Shown: positions 48,993 through 57,494, numbered from the stretch's first letter. The stretch: 64,000 bases of DNA from Actinocorallia populi (GCF_002995495.1 NZ_PVZV01000010.1:186001-250000); one strand, 5' to 3'. The notes: a model not told the origin generated them from the sequence alone. Program-made: numbers and translations.

Positions 48993-49918
48993 GCCTTCCG
49001 GTGGTTCGCGGCGGTGGGGGCGGTAGAGCCGTATTCCACGCTCTCGGCGGTGAGTTCCATGTACGCCTGCTCCAGGCTGGCCATGCGCGGGCTCAGCTCG
49101 TGGACGGGGACGCCGCACCCGAACGCCGCATCGCCGATCTCCTCGGGGGTGCCTCCGGTGACGAGCAGCGCCCCGCTCTCCGGCGTCACGGACATCCCCG
49201 CGGCCCGGAGCCGCCGCTCCAGCGTCTCGGGACGGGGCGTGCGGACCAGGACGGCGTTTCGCGAACTGCCCGCGATGACCTCCCCGATCGGGGCGTCGGC
49301 GATGAGCCTGCCCCGCCCGATGACCACCAGGTGGTCGGCGGTCTCCTGCATCTCGCTCATCAGATGGCTGGAGACCAGGACGGTGCGGCCTTCGGCGGCC
49401 AGGGAGCGCATCAGCTCGCGCACCCAGCGCACGCCGTCCGGGTCCAGGCCGTTGACCGGCTCGTCGAACAGCAGCACGCCGGGGTCGCCCAGCAGCGCGG
49501 CGGCGATGCCCAGGCGCTGGCCCATGCCGAGCGAGAACGAACCGATCCGCTTGCCGCTCACGGAGGCCAGGCCCGCGGTCTCCAGCACCTCCTCGACCCG
49601 GGAGGCGGGAATGCCGTTGCTGCGGGCCAGGCCGAGCAGATGGCGGTACGCCGAAGACCCCGGGTGCCCGGACCCTGCGTCGACAAGCGCCCCCACCTCG
49701 CGCAGCGGATGCCGAAACGCCCGGTAGGGCTTGTCATTGATGAGCGCGCGGCCCTCCGTCGGCGCGTCCAGGCCGACGATCATGCGCATCGTCGTCGATT
49801 TCCCCGCCCCGTTGGGGCCGAGGAAGCCGGTGACCTTCCCGGGCCTGATCTGCGAAGAGAGGCCGGCCACCACCGTCTTCTCGCCGTGGCGCTTGCTCAG
49901 CCGATCCAAAATGATCAT
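48989..49918 (-). CDS. ABC transporter ATPase of module 1, 309 aa
   Basis: Single ABC domain: Walker A GFLGPNGAGKSTTMRMI near residue 35, signature FSLGMGQRLGIA (degenerate LSxGMxQR form typical of BcrA-like antibiotic-resistance ATPases), Walker B VLLFDEPVNGLDPDGV and H-loop VSSHLMSE. The C-terminal part carries the usual 90-residue extension. It probably exports a peptide or antibiotic. The promoter region holds one copy of the shared inverted repeat. Confidence 0.9.
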   Translation of the reverse strand: MIILDRLSKRHGEKTVVAGLSSQIRPGKVTGFLGPNGAGKSTTMRMIVGLDAPTEGRALINDKPYRAFRHPLREVGALVDAGSGHPGSSAYRHLLGLARSNGIPASRVEEVLETAGLASVSGKRIGSFSLGMGQRLGIAAALLGDPGVLLFDEPVNGLDPDGVRWVRELMRSLAAEGRTVLVSSHLMSEMQETADHLVVIGRGRLIADAPIGEVIAGSSRNAVLVRTPRPETLERRLRAAGMSVTPESGALLVTGGTPEEIGDAAFGCGVPVHELSPRMASLEQAYMELTAESVEYGSTAPTAANHRKA

Positions 49919-50001
49919 CGTGTGCGGGCTCCTTTTCCGACTACACGAGGAACCTAGGAGCCCGCCTCCCCGCCGGGCATCCGGCGATCGGCACCGGTCT
50001 T

Positions 50002-50019
50002 CTCCGTCTTTCGACGGAG
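50002..50019 (-). promoter_or_regulatory. Shared inverted repeat, copy 1 (upstream of ABC module 1)
   Basis: CTCCGTC-TTTC-GACGGAG, perfect seven-base arms. It lies 84 bases upstream of the ATPase start and about 67 bases upstream of the start expected from a TAGGTT -10 box at 49951-49956, a position suited to an activating response regulator. Confidence 0.6.
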
Positions 50020-50043
50020 CCGGCCGCGACGGCCGGGCCGTCC

Positions 50044-50679
50044 TCAGCGGCGGATGAGGCCGAGATCGGTGGCCGCGGCGACGGCGGCGGTGCGGGAGTC
50101 GACGCCGAGCTTCACGTAGACGCGGGCCAGATGGGACTTGACGGTGCCCTCGGTGAGGTGGAGCCGCTCGGCGACGCGCTGGTTGGACAGGCCCTCGGCG
50201 ACCAGTCCGAGGACCTCGGTCTCGCGGCGGGTCAGCGAGCTGTGCGGGGCGCGCAGGCGGTTCATGAGACGGTCGGCGACGGCCGGGGCGAGGATGGTGC
50301 GGCCGGCCGCGGCGGTGCGCACGGCGGCGGCCAGGTCCTCGGGCGGCGCGTCCTTGAGGATGTAGCCGGTGGCCCCGGCCTCGATGGCGGGCAGGGTGTC
50401 GGCGTCGGTGTCGTAGGTGGTGACGATCAGGACGCGCGGGGCCGCGGGGCGGGCTGTGATCGCGGCTGTGGCCTCGGCGCCGTTCATCCCCCCGCCGAAC
50501 TGCAGGTCCATCAGCACCACGTCGATGTCGCCGGCGGCGGCGCGCACGACGGCCTCCTCCGCGGTGGCGGCCTCGGCCGTCACCGCCATGCCGGGTTCGG
50601 TCTCCAGCACGGCGCGCAGCCCGGCCCGCACCACGGGGTGGTCGTCGGCCAGAAGGAGGCGGATCGGGTCCCCGGTCAT
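50044..50679 (-). CDS. NarL/LuxR-type response regulator of module 1, 211 aa
   Basis: Receiver domain (residues 6-122) with acidic pair D12/D13, phospho-acceptor D58 (VLMDLQF), Thr near 89 and Lys near 110; C-terminal LuxR HTH (about 148-205: LTRRETEVLGLVAEGLSNQRVAERLHLTEGTVKSHLARV). It would be phosphorylated by the kinase just upstream, whose stop overlaps its start (ATGA). The shared inverted repeats are the natural candidate binding sites. Confidence 0.92.
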   Translation of the reverse strand: MTGDPIRLLLADDHPVVRAGLRAVLETEPGMAVTAEAATAEEAVVRAAAGDIDVVLMDLQFGGGMNGAEATAAITARPAAPRVLIVTTYDTDADTLPAIEAGATGYILKDAPPEDLAAAVRTAAAGRTILAPAVADRLMNRLRAPHSSLTRRETEVLGLVAEGLSNQRVAERLHLTEGTVKSHLARVYVKLGVDSRTAAVAAATDLGLIRR

Positions 50680-51875
50680 GGGCGTGCCTCGGATTCGGTG
50701 TCGGCGAGCGGGATCCGGGCGGCCAGGGCGGTGCCCCGGCCGGGCGCGGACGTGACGGTGAGGGCGCCGCCGAGGGCGTCCAGCCTGGCGCGCATGGCGG
50801 CCAGGCCGAACCCGCCGCCGTCCGGACCGGGCTCGGGCGGCAGGTCCGCGTCGAAGCCCGCGCCGTCGTCGACGACGTCCAGGGCCACCCGGCCGCCCGG
50901 ATAGCCGAGGGAGACCTCGGCGTTGGCGGCGCGGGCGTGGCGGACGGTGTTGGCGAGGGCGGACTGGGCGACGCGCAGCAGGGCCACCTCGTACGCGGTG
51001 GGCAGCGGCACGGGGTCGCCGGTGAGGCGGAAGGCCACGGCGAGCCGGTGGCGGGCCGAGGTGGTGGCGCACAGGCGTTCCAGCGCGTCGGCCAGGGTGC
51101 CGGCCGCCAGGGCCGGCGGGCTCAGGGCGGCGACGAAGCGGCGGGCCTCGGCGAGGTTGTCCACGGCTGCGTGGCGGGCCTGGTCCACGTAGCGGGCCGC
51201 GGTCTCGGGCCGGCCGGGCAGGGCGCGTTCGGCGGCGCGCAGCAGCAGCTGGATGCTGGACAGCCCCTGGGCGAGGGTGTCGTGGATCTCGCGGGCGAGG
51301 CGTTCGCGCTCCTCCAGGACACCGGCGGTGTGCTGGGCGGCGGCCAGGTCGGCGCGGGTGGCGGTCAGCTCCTCGATGAGCTCGCTGCGGCGTTCGCTCT
51401 CCCGGTAGAGGGCCTGGTAGCCCAGCACCACCGCGACCGCCACCGCCGCGCCGAGCGCCGGACCGATCACGGTGGCCGGGCCGACGGCTCCGGTGTGGAC
51501 GGTGAAACCGGTGATCGCCGCGAGCGCCGTCGCCGACACCGCTGCGATCCCGGCGCGGCGCGGCAGCAGGTGGAGCTGCAGGAAGTACAGCGGGAAGGCG
51601 ACCCACACCCCGTCGGCGGACAGCGCCAGCAGCACCAGCCAGACCGCGCCCGTGGCGGCCAGCCACGACGCCGCGGCGCGCCGGGACCGGGTGACCGCGG
51701 GCAGGAGCGGGCCCGCGGCGTACACCAGCGCGCACGCCCCGGCCGCGGCCACGACCGCTCCCGCGCCCGGCACGCCCCCGGCCACGGCGCGGACCGCCGT
51801 CAGGGCGAGCAGGCCGACGATCAGCAGGTGCAGGCACCAGGTCAGGGCCCTGGTGGTGGGAGTCAGCGCGTTCAC
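50676..51875 (-). CDS. Sensor histidine kinase of module 1 (HisKA_3/HATPase), 399 aa
   Basis: An N-terminal block of about five helices (residues 10-160) serves as membrane anchor with no visible large external domain. The phospho-acceptor His is in LAREIHDTLAQGLSSIQLLL near residue 198 and the ATPase has GFGLAAMRARLDALGG. This is the DesK/LiaS-like group. It starts with GTG at 51875, preceded by TAGGCT (51895-51900) as -10 box. The shared repeat copy 2 lies over its -35 region. Confidence 0.9.
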   Translation of the reverse strand: MNALTPTTRALTWCLHLLIVGLLALTAVRAVAGGVPGAGAVVAAAGACALVYAAGPLLPAVTRSRRAAASWLAATGAVWLVLLALSADGVWVAFPLYFLQLHLLPRRAGIAAVSATALAAITGFTVHTGAVGPATVIGPALGAAVAVAVVLGYQALYRESERRSELIEELTATRADLAAAQHTAGVLEERERLAREIHDTLAQGLSSIQLLLRAAERALPGRPETAARYVDQARHAAVDNLAEARRFVAALSPPALAAGTLADALERLCATTSARHRLAVAFRLTGDPVPLPTAYEVALLRVAQSALANTVRHARAANAEVSLGYPGGRVALDVVDDGAGFDADLPPEPGPDGGGFGLAAMRARLDALGGALTVTSAPGRGTALAARIPLADTESEARP

Positions 51876-51912
51876 GATCGTCCCAGCCTACGAACCCGTT
51901 CCCCCTCCTACA

Positions 51913-51928
51913 TCCATCGAAAGACACA
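51913..51928. promoter_or_regulatory. Shared inverted repeat, copy 2 (between the two modules)
   Basis: Read on the minus strand it is TGTGTC-TTTC-GATGGA, an imperfect form of TCYGTC-TTTC-GACRGA. Its centre is 45 bases from the GTG of the module 1 kinase, nearly the same distance as copy 3 to the module 2 kinase (44 bases). Confidence 0.5.
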
Positions 51929-52045
51929 ACCCCGCGGCCTCCTTCCGGCCCGCGAAGACTCCTCCTCCGCCGGATGCCCGGACCCGGTCCGTGCGGCGAC
52001 GGTGGAGGCGCACCGTTTCCGCCGACGGAAGGGAAGGTCCGGAAA

Positions 52046-53134
52046 GTGTTCGTCGCCTGGAGGGACCTGAAGTTCGCCAAGGGGCGGTTCGCCCTGATGG
52101 CAGCCGTCATCGTGCTGATCACCCTGCTGGTCGGCCTGCTGTCGGGGCTGACCGCCGGGCTGGCCCGGCAGAACGTCTCCGCGATCACCGGCCTGCCCGG
52201 GACGGAGATCGCCTTCGCCGCCCCCGGCGGCGGGCAGGACCTGTCGTACTCCGGTTCCGCCGTCACCCGCGGCCAGTGGGAGCGCTGGGCCGGGGTCCCC
52301 GGGGTGCGAAGCGCCGAGCCGCTGGGGATCTCCACCACCAGGGCCGCCGCCGGCGGCAGGACCGCCGGGGTCTCCGTCTTCGGCGTCGAACCCGGCTCCG
52401 CCCTGGCTCCCGCGGGCGAGAAGATCCGCGACCGCGCGGCGGTGCTGTCCGCCACCGCCGCCGCCGGCCTCGGCGTGCGCGCGGGCGGCACCTTCACCCT
52501 CGCCGGACGGGAACTCACCGTGGCCGCCGTCGCCGGTGACGCCTTCTTCAGCCACACCCCGGTCATCTGGACCGCCCTGGACGCCTGGCGTACGACCGCC
52601 CCGCCCTCCGGCGGCTCCGGCGGGCCCGAGGCGACCGTGATCGTCCTGAACACCGGCCCCGGCGCGGACCTCGCGGCCGCCGACCGGGCGGCGGGCACGA
52701 GGACGGTCTCCAGGGACGCGTCCTTGGCCGCGATCGGCTCCTACGCCTCCGAGAACGGCTCCCTGCAACTGATGCGCGGCTTCCTGTTCGCCATCTCCGC
52801 CCTGATCATCGGCGCCTTCTTCACCGTGTGGACCATCCAGCGCAGCGGCGACATCGCCGTCCTCAAGGCGCTGGGCGCCTCCACCGCGGGCCTGCTGCGC
52901 GACGCCCTCGGCCAGGCCGCCGTCCTGCTGACCGGCGGCACGCTGGCCGGCACCGCGATCGCCGCCGCCGTCGGCGCGGCCGTCTCCCGGGGGGACGTGC
53001 CCTTCCTCCTCACCCCCGCCACCGTCCTCCTCCCGGCCGCCGTGATGATCCTCCTCGGCGTGCTCGGGGCCGCCCTGTCCGTCCACCGCATCGCCTCCGT
53101 CGACCCGCTGACCGCACTGGGGAGCACCCGATGA
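52046..53134 (+). CDS. FtsX-like ABC permease of module 2, 362 aa
   Basis: One N-terminal helix (residues about 17-40), a roughly 210-residue extracytoplasmic domain (MacB-like: SITGLPGTEIAFA to TVSRDASLAAIGS), then three C-terminal helices (about 240-262, 285-310, 325-350). This is the MacB/FtsX layout. It starts at GTG 52046 with GGAAGG upstream. The next gene overlaps its stop by four bases. Confidence 0.88.
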   Translation: MFVAWRDLKFAKGRFALMAAVIVLITLLVGLLSGLTAGLARQNVSAITGLPGTEIAFAAPGGGQDLSYSGSAVTRGQWERWAGVPGVRSAEPLGISTTRAAAGGRTAGVSVFGVEPGSALAPAGEKIRDRAAVLSATAAAGLGVRAGGTFTLAGRELTVAAVAGDAFFSHTPVIWTALDAWRTTAPPSGGSGGPEATVIVLNTGPGADLAAADRAAGTRTVSRDASLAAIGSYASENGSLQLMRGFLFAISALIIGAFFTVWTIQRSGDIAVLKALGASTAGLLRDALGQAAVLLTGGTLAGTAIAAAVGAAVSRGDVPFLLTPATVLLPAAVMILLGVLGAALSVHRIASVDPLTALGSTR

Positions 53135-53811
53135 GCCTCGACCTGCACGACGTCACCCTCACCTACCCCGACGGCGACGGCCGGCTGACCGCCCTCGACC
53201 GCGTCACCCTGAACGTGCCCGGGGGCGGCCTCACCGCGGTCGTCGGCCCCTCCGGGTCGGGGAAGTCCAGCCTCCTCGCCGTCGCAGCCACCCTCATCGC
53301 CCCCGACCGCGGCACCGTCGTCATCGACGGCACCGAGACCACCGGCATGACCCGCGGCGAGCTCACCGGGCTGCGCCGCCGCAAGGTCGGCATCGTCTTC
53401 CAGCAGGCCAACCTCATCCCCTCCCTCACCGCCGCCGAACAGCTCCAGGTCATGGCCCGCCTCGACGGCCGCTCCCCCGCCGGGGCCAGGACCCGCGCGA
53501 TGGAGCTGCTCGAGGCCGTCGGCCTCGCCGGCCAGGCCGCCCGCCGCCCCCACGGCCTCTCCGGCGGCCAGCGCCAGCGCGTCAACATCGCCCGCGCCCT
53601 GATGAACGACCCCGCCGTCCTCCTGGTCGACGAGCCCACCAGCGCCCTCGACCACGAACGCGGCGCCGCCGTCATCGAGCTGATCACCGGCCTCACCCGG
53701 CGGCGGGGCACCGCCACCGTCCTGGTCACCCACGACCGCGCCCATCTCGCCGCCGCCGACCGGATCGTCCAGGTCCACGACGGGCGCCTCCGGCACACCG
53801 CCGCCCCCTGA
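53131..53811 (+). CDS. ABC ATPase of module 2 (MacB/LolD type), 226 aa
   Basis: Walker A VGPSGSGKSSLLAV near residue 38, signature LSGGQRQRVNIA near 140, Walker B VLLVDEPTSALDHE and H-loop VTHDRAHL. This is the LolD/MacB ATPase family that works with FtsX-like permeases. It could drive release or export of a peptide or lipoprotein. The kinase gene follows 54 bases later across the shared repeat copy 3. Confidence 0.9.
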   Translation: MSLDLHDVTLTYPDGDGRLTALDRVTLNVPGGGLTAVVGPSGSGKSSLLAVAATLIAPDRGTVVIDGTETTGMTRGELTGLRRRKVGIVFQQANLIPSLTAAEQLQVMARLDGRSPAGARTRAMELLEAVGLAGQAARRPHGLSGGQRQRVNIARALMNDPAVLLVDEPTSALDHERGAAVIELITGLTRRRGTATVLVTHDRAHLAAADRIVQVHDGRLRHTAAP

Positions 53812-53814
53812 TCC

Positions 53815-53830
53815 TCTGTCTTTCGACAGA
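53815..53830 (+). promoter_or_regulatory. Shared inverted repeat, copy 3 (upstream of module 2 kinase)
   Basis: TCTGTC-TTTC-GACAGA with perfect six-base arms. A TATAGC -10 box (53852-53857) lies just downstream, so the repeat covers the -35 region, centred near -42. Confidence 0.6.
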
Positions 53831-53851
53831 TCCGGACCCCGGCGCCGCTCT

Positions 53852-53866
53852 TATAGCCTGCTGGAA
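53852..53866 (+). promoter_or_regulatory. -10 box of leaderless module 2 kinase promoter
   Basis: TATAGC at 53852-53857 ends eight bases before the ATG at 53866, so the transcript should begin at or next to the start codon. Confidence 0.4.
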
Positions 53867-55440
53867 TGCAGCGACGGCAGCCGTTCGACCGGAAGGACCT
53901 CCTGCTCCCGGCCCTCCTCCTGGCGCCCTCGGTGCTGGAGAGCAGCACCCTGACCGAGCGGCCCGCCGCGTCCGCGGGCGCGGCCGCCGTCATCGTCCTG
54001 GCCGCCGCGGTGCGGCGGGCCTCCCCCCTGTACTCCCTGCTCCTGACCTCCGCGCTGGTCCTCTTCACGCTGTGGCTCGACGGGAGCATGTGGACGTTCC
54101 TGGCCTGCTTCGTCCTGAGCTGCCTGGCGGGGCGGCGGGGGACCGGGCTCGGGGCGGCGCACGCCGTGTTCGCCCTGACGGGGACGGCGGGCGCGGTGCT
54201 GGTCACCGCCTCCGGGGAGACCGAGAGGCTGATCACCCTGCTGATGCTCGGGTTCGCCGGCTGCGTCCTGCCGTGGTGGGCGGGCGACTGGTGGCGGCAG
54301 CGCTCCCGGCTGGCGGAGGCCGGGTGGGAGCGGGCCGAGCGGCTGGAACGCGAGCAGCTCTTCGCCGCCGAGCAGGCGCGGCTCAGGGAGCGCGCGCACA
54401 TCGCCCGCGACATCCACGACTCCCTCGGCCACGAGCTCAGCGTGATGGCGCTGCTGGCGGGCGGTCTGGAACTCGCTCCCGACCTGCCCGACCGGCACCG
54501 CGAGTCCGCGGCCCGGCTGCGCGAACGCTCCACCCTGGCCATCGAGCGGCTGCACGAGGCCATCGGGCTGCTGAAGGACGGATCGGCGGGGCCGTCCGGC
54601 GAAACCGTCGCCGAGCTCATCCGGCGCTTCGAGCATTCCGGGACACCGGTGCTGCTGGAGGAGGAGGGCGACGACCCCGGGTCGTCGCCGATCGCCGAGC
54701 GCGCCGTCTACCGGGTGGTCCAGGAATCGTTGACCAACGCGGCGAAACACGCGCCGGGCTCGGCCGTCGCCGTACGGGTGGAGCACACGGACGAGGGCAT
54801 CGAGGTGTCCGTCCGCAGCGGGCGGCCGGAAGGGGATCGCCCGGCCGGCGCGGCGGGCGGCGGCTCCGGGCTGATCGGGCTGGACGAACGGGTCCGCCTG
54901 GCGGGCGGGCGCCTCGTGGCCGGTCCCACCCCGCAGGGGTTCGAGGTCGTCGCACGGGTGCCCCGGACCCCGTCTCCGGCCGCACGGCCCTACGACGACG
55001 CCCCCGCGGACGTCCCCGTGCTCCCGGAGCCGGGCGGGTCCGCCACCGCGCTGCTGCGGGCGAGGACGCGGCTGCGCCGCGGCGTCCGTCGGGCCGCGCT
55101 GGTCCCGGTGCTGATCGGCATCGGACTCGTCGCGCTGCTCGTGGGGTTCCAGGTCGCCACCTCGGTGAACACCGCCGTGGCGACGGCCGACTACGACCGG
55201 ATGCGCGTAGGGCAGCCGCGCGCCGAACTCGTCCCGGTGCTGCCGTCCCACTGGTTCAGCGAGCCCCCGCCGGTCATCGTCGAGCCCGCGATCCCGGACG
55301 GGGCCGCGTGCGAGTACTACCGGGCGGGTCACGACATCCTGCAGACCACCGAGAAGATGTACCGGTTGTGCTTCGAGGACGGGGTGCTGGTGTCCAAGGA
55401 CGTCCTGCGCGGCGGCGGCATCCCTGGAGGGAACAGATGA
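53866..55440 (+). CDS. Sensor histidine kinase of module 2 with C-terminal membrane-anchored domain, 524 aa
   Basis: N-terminal helices (residues about 12-140), then a HisKA_3 domain with phospho-acceptor H184 in IARDIHDSLGHELSVMALL, and an HATPase ending GGSGLIGLDERVRLAGG near residue 345. Unlike usual kinases it goes on: a linker, a further helix (about 411-433, LVPVLIGIGLVALLVGFQVA) and about 90 residues with MRVGQPRAELVPVLP and YRLCFEDGVLVSKDVL, resembling the BamE/SmpA fold. The extra domain would lie outside the membrane and may sense. ATGA overlaps the regulator start. Confidence 0.87.
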   Translation: MQRRQPFDRKDLLLPALLLAPSVLESSTLTERPAASAGAAAVIVLAAAVRRASPLYSLLLTSALVLFTLWLDGSMWTFLACFVLSCLAGRRGTGLGAAHAVFALTGTAGAVLVTASGETERLITLLMLGFAGCVLPWWAGDWWRQRSRLAEAGWERAERLEREQLFAAEQARLRERAHIARDIHDSLGHELSVMALLAGGLELAPDLPDRHRESAARLRERSTLAIERLHEAIGLLKDGSAGPSGETVAELIRRFEHSGTPVLLEEEGDDPGSSPIAERAVYRVVQESLTNAAKHAPGSAVAVRVEHTDEGIEVSVRSGRPEGDRPAGAAGGGSGLIGLDERVRLAGGRLVAGPTPQGFEVVARVPRTPSPAARPYDDAPADVPVLPEPGGSATALLRARTRLRRGVRRAALVPVLIGIGLVALLVGFQVATSVNTAVATADYDRMRVGQPRAELVPVLPSHWFSEPPPVIVEPAIPDGAACEYYRAGHDILQTTEKMYRLCFEDGVLVSKDVLRGGGIPGGNR

Positions 55441-56096
55441 TCCGGGTACTGATCGCCGACGACGAGGGCATCGTCCGGTCCGGGGTCCGCGCCATCCTGG
55501 CCTCCGACCCCGAACTCGAGGTGGTGGCCGAGGCCGCCGACGGGAGGGAGGCCGTCGAGCTCGCCGGCCTGCACTCCCCCGACGTGGCCCTCCTGGACAT
55601 CCGGATGCCGCGCCTGGACGGCCTCGGCGCGCTGGAGGAGCTGAAAGCCCTCGTCCCGAGGACCGCGGTGGTCATGCTCACCACCTTCGGTGAGGACGGA
55701 TACATCACGCGGGCGCTCGACCGGGGCGCCTCGGGTTTCCTGCTGAAGGCGTCGGACCCGCGCGAGCTGGTCGCGGGCGTCCGCGCCGTGGCGTCCGGAG
55801 GCGCCTGCCTGTCGCCGCTGGTGGCGCGGCGGCTCATCACCGAGCTCCGCCGGGAACACGTGCGCCCGGAGGCCGGGACCCGGGTGGCGGCGCTGACCGC
55901 GCGCGAACGCGAAGTGCTGGCCCTCCTGGGCGGCGGGTTGTCGAACGGCGAGATCGCCCGCCGCCTCCACCTGGTGGAGGGGACCGTCAAGACCCACGTC
56001 AGCGCGATCTTCCAGCGGCTGGGGGTCCGCAACCGGGTGGAGGCGGCGATCGTCGCCTACGAGGCGGGGCTGGTGCGGGCCTCGGGACCGCGCTGA
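55437..56096 (+). CDS. NarL/LuxR-type response regulator of module 2, 219 aa
   Basis: Receiver domain with acidic D8/D9, phospho-acceptor D54 (VALLDIRMPRLDG), conserved MLTTFG Thr and GFLLKAS Lys; C-terminal LuxR HTH LTAREREVLALLGGGLSNGEIARRLHLVEGTVKTHVSAIF. The recognition-helix segment (EGTVKTHVS) differs from that of the module 1 regulator (EGTVKSHLA) by two residues, consistent with both reading a similar DNA site. Confidence 0.92.
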   Translation: MIRVLIADDEGIVRSGVRAILASDPELEVVAEAADGREAVELAGLHSPDVALLDIRMPRLDGLGALEELKALVPRTAVVMLTTFGEDGYITRALDRGASGFLLKASDPRELVAGVRAVASGGACLSPLVARRLITELRREHVRPEAGTRVAALTAREREVLALLGGGLSNGEIARRLHLVEGTVKTHVSAIFQRLGVRNRVEAAIVAYEAGLVRASGPR

Positions 56097-56147
56097 CGGA
56101 GCCCGTGGGGCGTCCGGGCGTCCTCGAGGCCCGCCGGGGCCGTGCGG

Positions 56148-57494
56148 CTACTTCAGCTCCGCCAGCGCCGTCTCGATCGCCCGGTGGAAGGTGGGGTAGG
56201 CGTAGATCATGTGCTTCAGGGCGGAGACCGGGACCCTGCCGTGGATCGCGACGGCCAGGGCGCTCATCACCTCGCCGCCCGCCGGGCCCGCGGTGGTGGC
56301 GCCCACCAGTTCGTCCCCGGCGGCCACCAGCTTGATGAAGCCCTCCGCCTCGTGGATCCAGCCGCGGCTGGAGGACGACAGCGGCGTGCAGCCCGTGCGC
56401 ACGTCCAGGCCCTTCTCGCGGGCCTGCGCCTCGGTGAGGCCCACCGCGCCGACCTCCGGGTCGGTGAACGTCACCCGCGGCAGCGCGCGGTAGTCGGCGG
56501 GCGGCCCGTCCTGGCCGAGGATGTCGCGGACGGCGATCGCGGCCTGGTACATCGACACATGGGTGAAGGCGCCGTGGCCGGTGACGTCCCCGATCGCCCA
56601 CACCCCGTCCGCGGCGCGCATCCGCTCGTCGACGGTGATCGTCCGCGCGGACTCGTCCAGGCCGATCTTCGCCACGCCGAGCCGACCCAGGTCCGTTTTG
56701 CGGCCGGTGGCGACCAGGAAGCGCTCCGCCTCGAACGAGCGGCCGCCCGCCTCCACGGTGAACCGGCCGTCGGAGTACCCGACCCGCTCCGCCTTCTGCC
56801 CGGTGTGGACGGCGATGCCCTCCCGCTCGAAGACCTGCGCGACGAGGTCGCCCGCCTCCGGCTCCTCGCGCGAGAGCGGCCGCCGGCCGCCCTCCAGCAC
56901 GGTGACCCGGGTCCCGAACCGGGCGAACGCCTGTGCCATCTCCACGCCGATCGGCCCGCCGCCCAGCACCAGCAGCGACTCGGGCGCCCTGGTCGTCTTG
57001 ACCGCCTCCCGGTTCGTCCAGAACGGCGTGCCCTCGAGCCCCTCGATCGGCGGCACCACGGGCTCGGTGCCGGGGTTGAGCACGACGGCGCGGCGCGCGC
57101 GCAGCACCCGCTCCCCCACCGTCACCTCGCGGGGCCCGCTGACGCGCCCGAACCCGCGGACGAGCCGTCCGCCCTTGTCGGTGAACCTGTCGGCGGCCGC
57201 CTTGTCGTCCCAGTCGGCCGTCGCCTCCCGCAACCGCGCGGCGACCGGATCCCACGACGCCCGGACCTTCGCCTCCCCCGCCAGGCGGTTCACCCGCCGC
57301 GCCTCGGCCAGCGCGTCCGCCGCCCGGATCATCATCTTGCTCGGGATGCACCCGTAGTACGGGCACTCTCCCCCGACCAGTCCCGCCTCGACCCCGATCA
57401 CGTCCAACCCGGCCTCGGCCAGCCTCCCGGCGGCGTCCTCCCCACCGGGTCCCATCCCCACGACCACGACATCCACTTCAGTGACTTCAGCCAT
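56148..57494 (-). CDS. FAD-dependent pyridine nucleotide-disulfide oxidoreductase, 448 aa
   Basis: Dihydrolipoyl dehydrogenase/mercuric reductase-like flavoprotein. FAD-binding VVVGMGPGGEDAAGRLAEAG at the N-terminus, redox motif GGECPYYGCIPSKMMIRAADAL near residues 38-60 (Cys-x4-Cys, but Tyr-Tyr in place of the usual Leu-Asn/Val-Asn), NAD-binding LVLGGGPIGVEMAQAFARFG near 170, and the C-terminal dimer domain KHMIYAYPTFHRAIE with the His that normally pairs with Glu. Substrate unknown; it is not in an acyl-dehydrogenase operon. Confidence 0.88.
   Translation of the reverse strand: MAEVTEVDVVVVGMGPGGEDAAGRLAEAGLDVIGVEAGLVGGECPYYGCIPSKMMIRAADALAEARRVNRLAGEAKVRASWDPVAARLREATADWDDKAAADRFTDKGGRLVRGFGRVSGPREVTVGERVLRARRAVVLNPGTEPVVPPIEGLEGTPFWTNREAVKTTRAPESLLVLGGGPIGVEMAQAFARFGTRVTVLEGGRRPLSREEPEAGDLVAQVFEREGIAVHTGQKAERVGYSDGRFTVEAGGRSFEAERFLVATGRKTDLGRLGVAKIGLDESARTITVDERMRAADGVWAIGDVTGHGAFTHVSMYQAAIAVRDILGQDGPPADYRALPRVTFTDPEVGAVGLTEAQAREKGLDVRTGCTPLSSSSRGWIHEAEGFIKLVAAGDELVGATTAGPAGGEVMSALAVAIHGRVPVSALKHMIYAYPTFHRAIETALAELK

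Noticed and set aside
50002-50019. Reading the shared repeat copy 1 as a terminator of the module 1 regulator
   Set aside because: The stem is only seven pairs with a four-base loop, and two further copies occur in front of other promoters, which fits an operator better. A terminator role is not excluded.
50044-52698. A long minus-strand frame continuing upstream of the module 1 response regulator
   Set aside because: It runs through the kinase gene in another frame and across the divergent permease; the regulator start at 50679 with ATGA overlap is clear.
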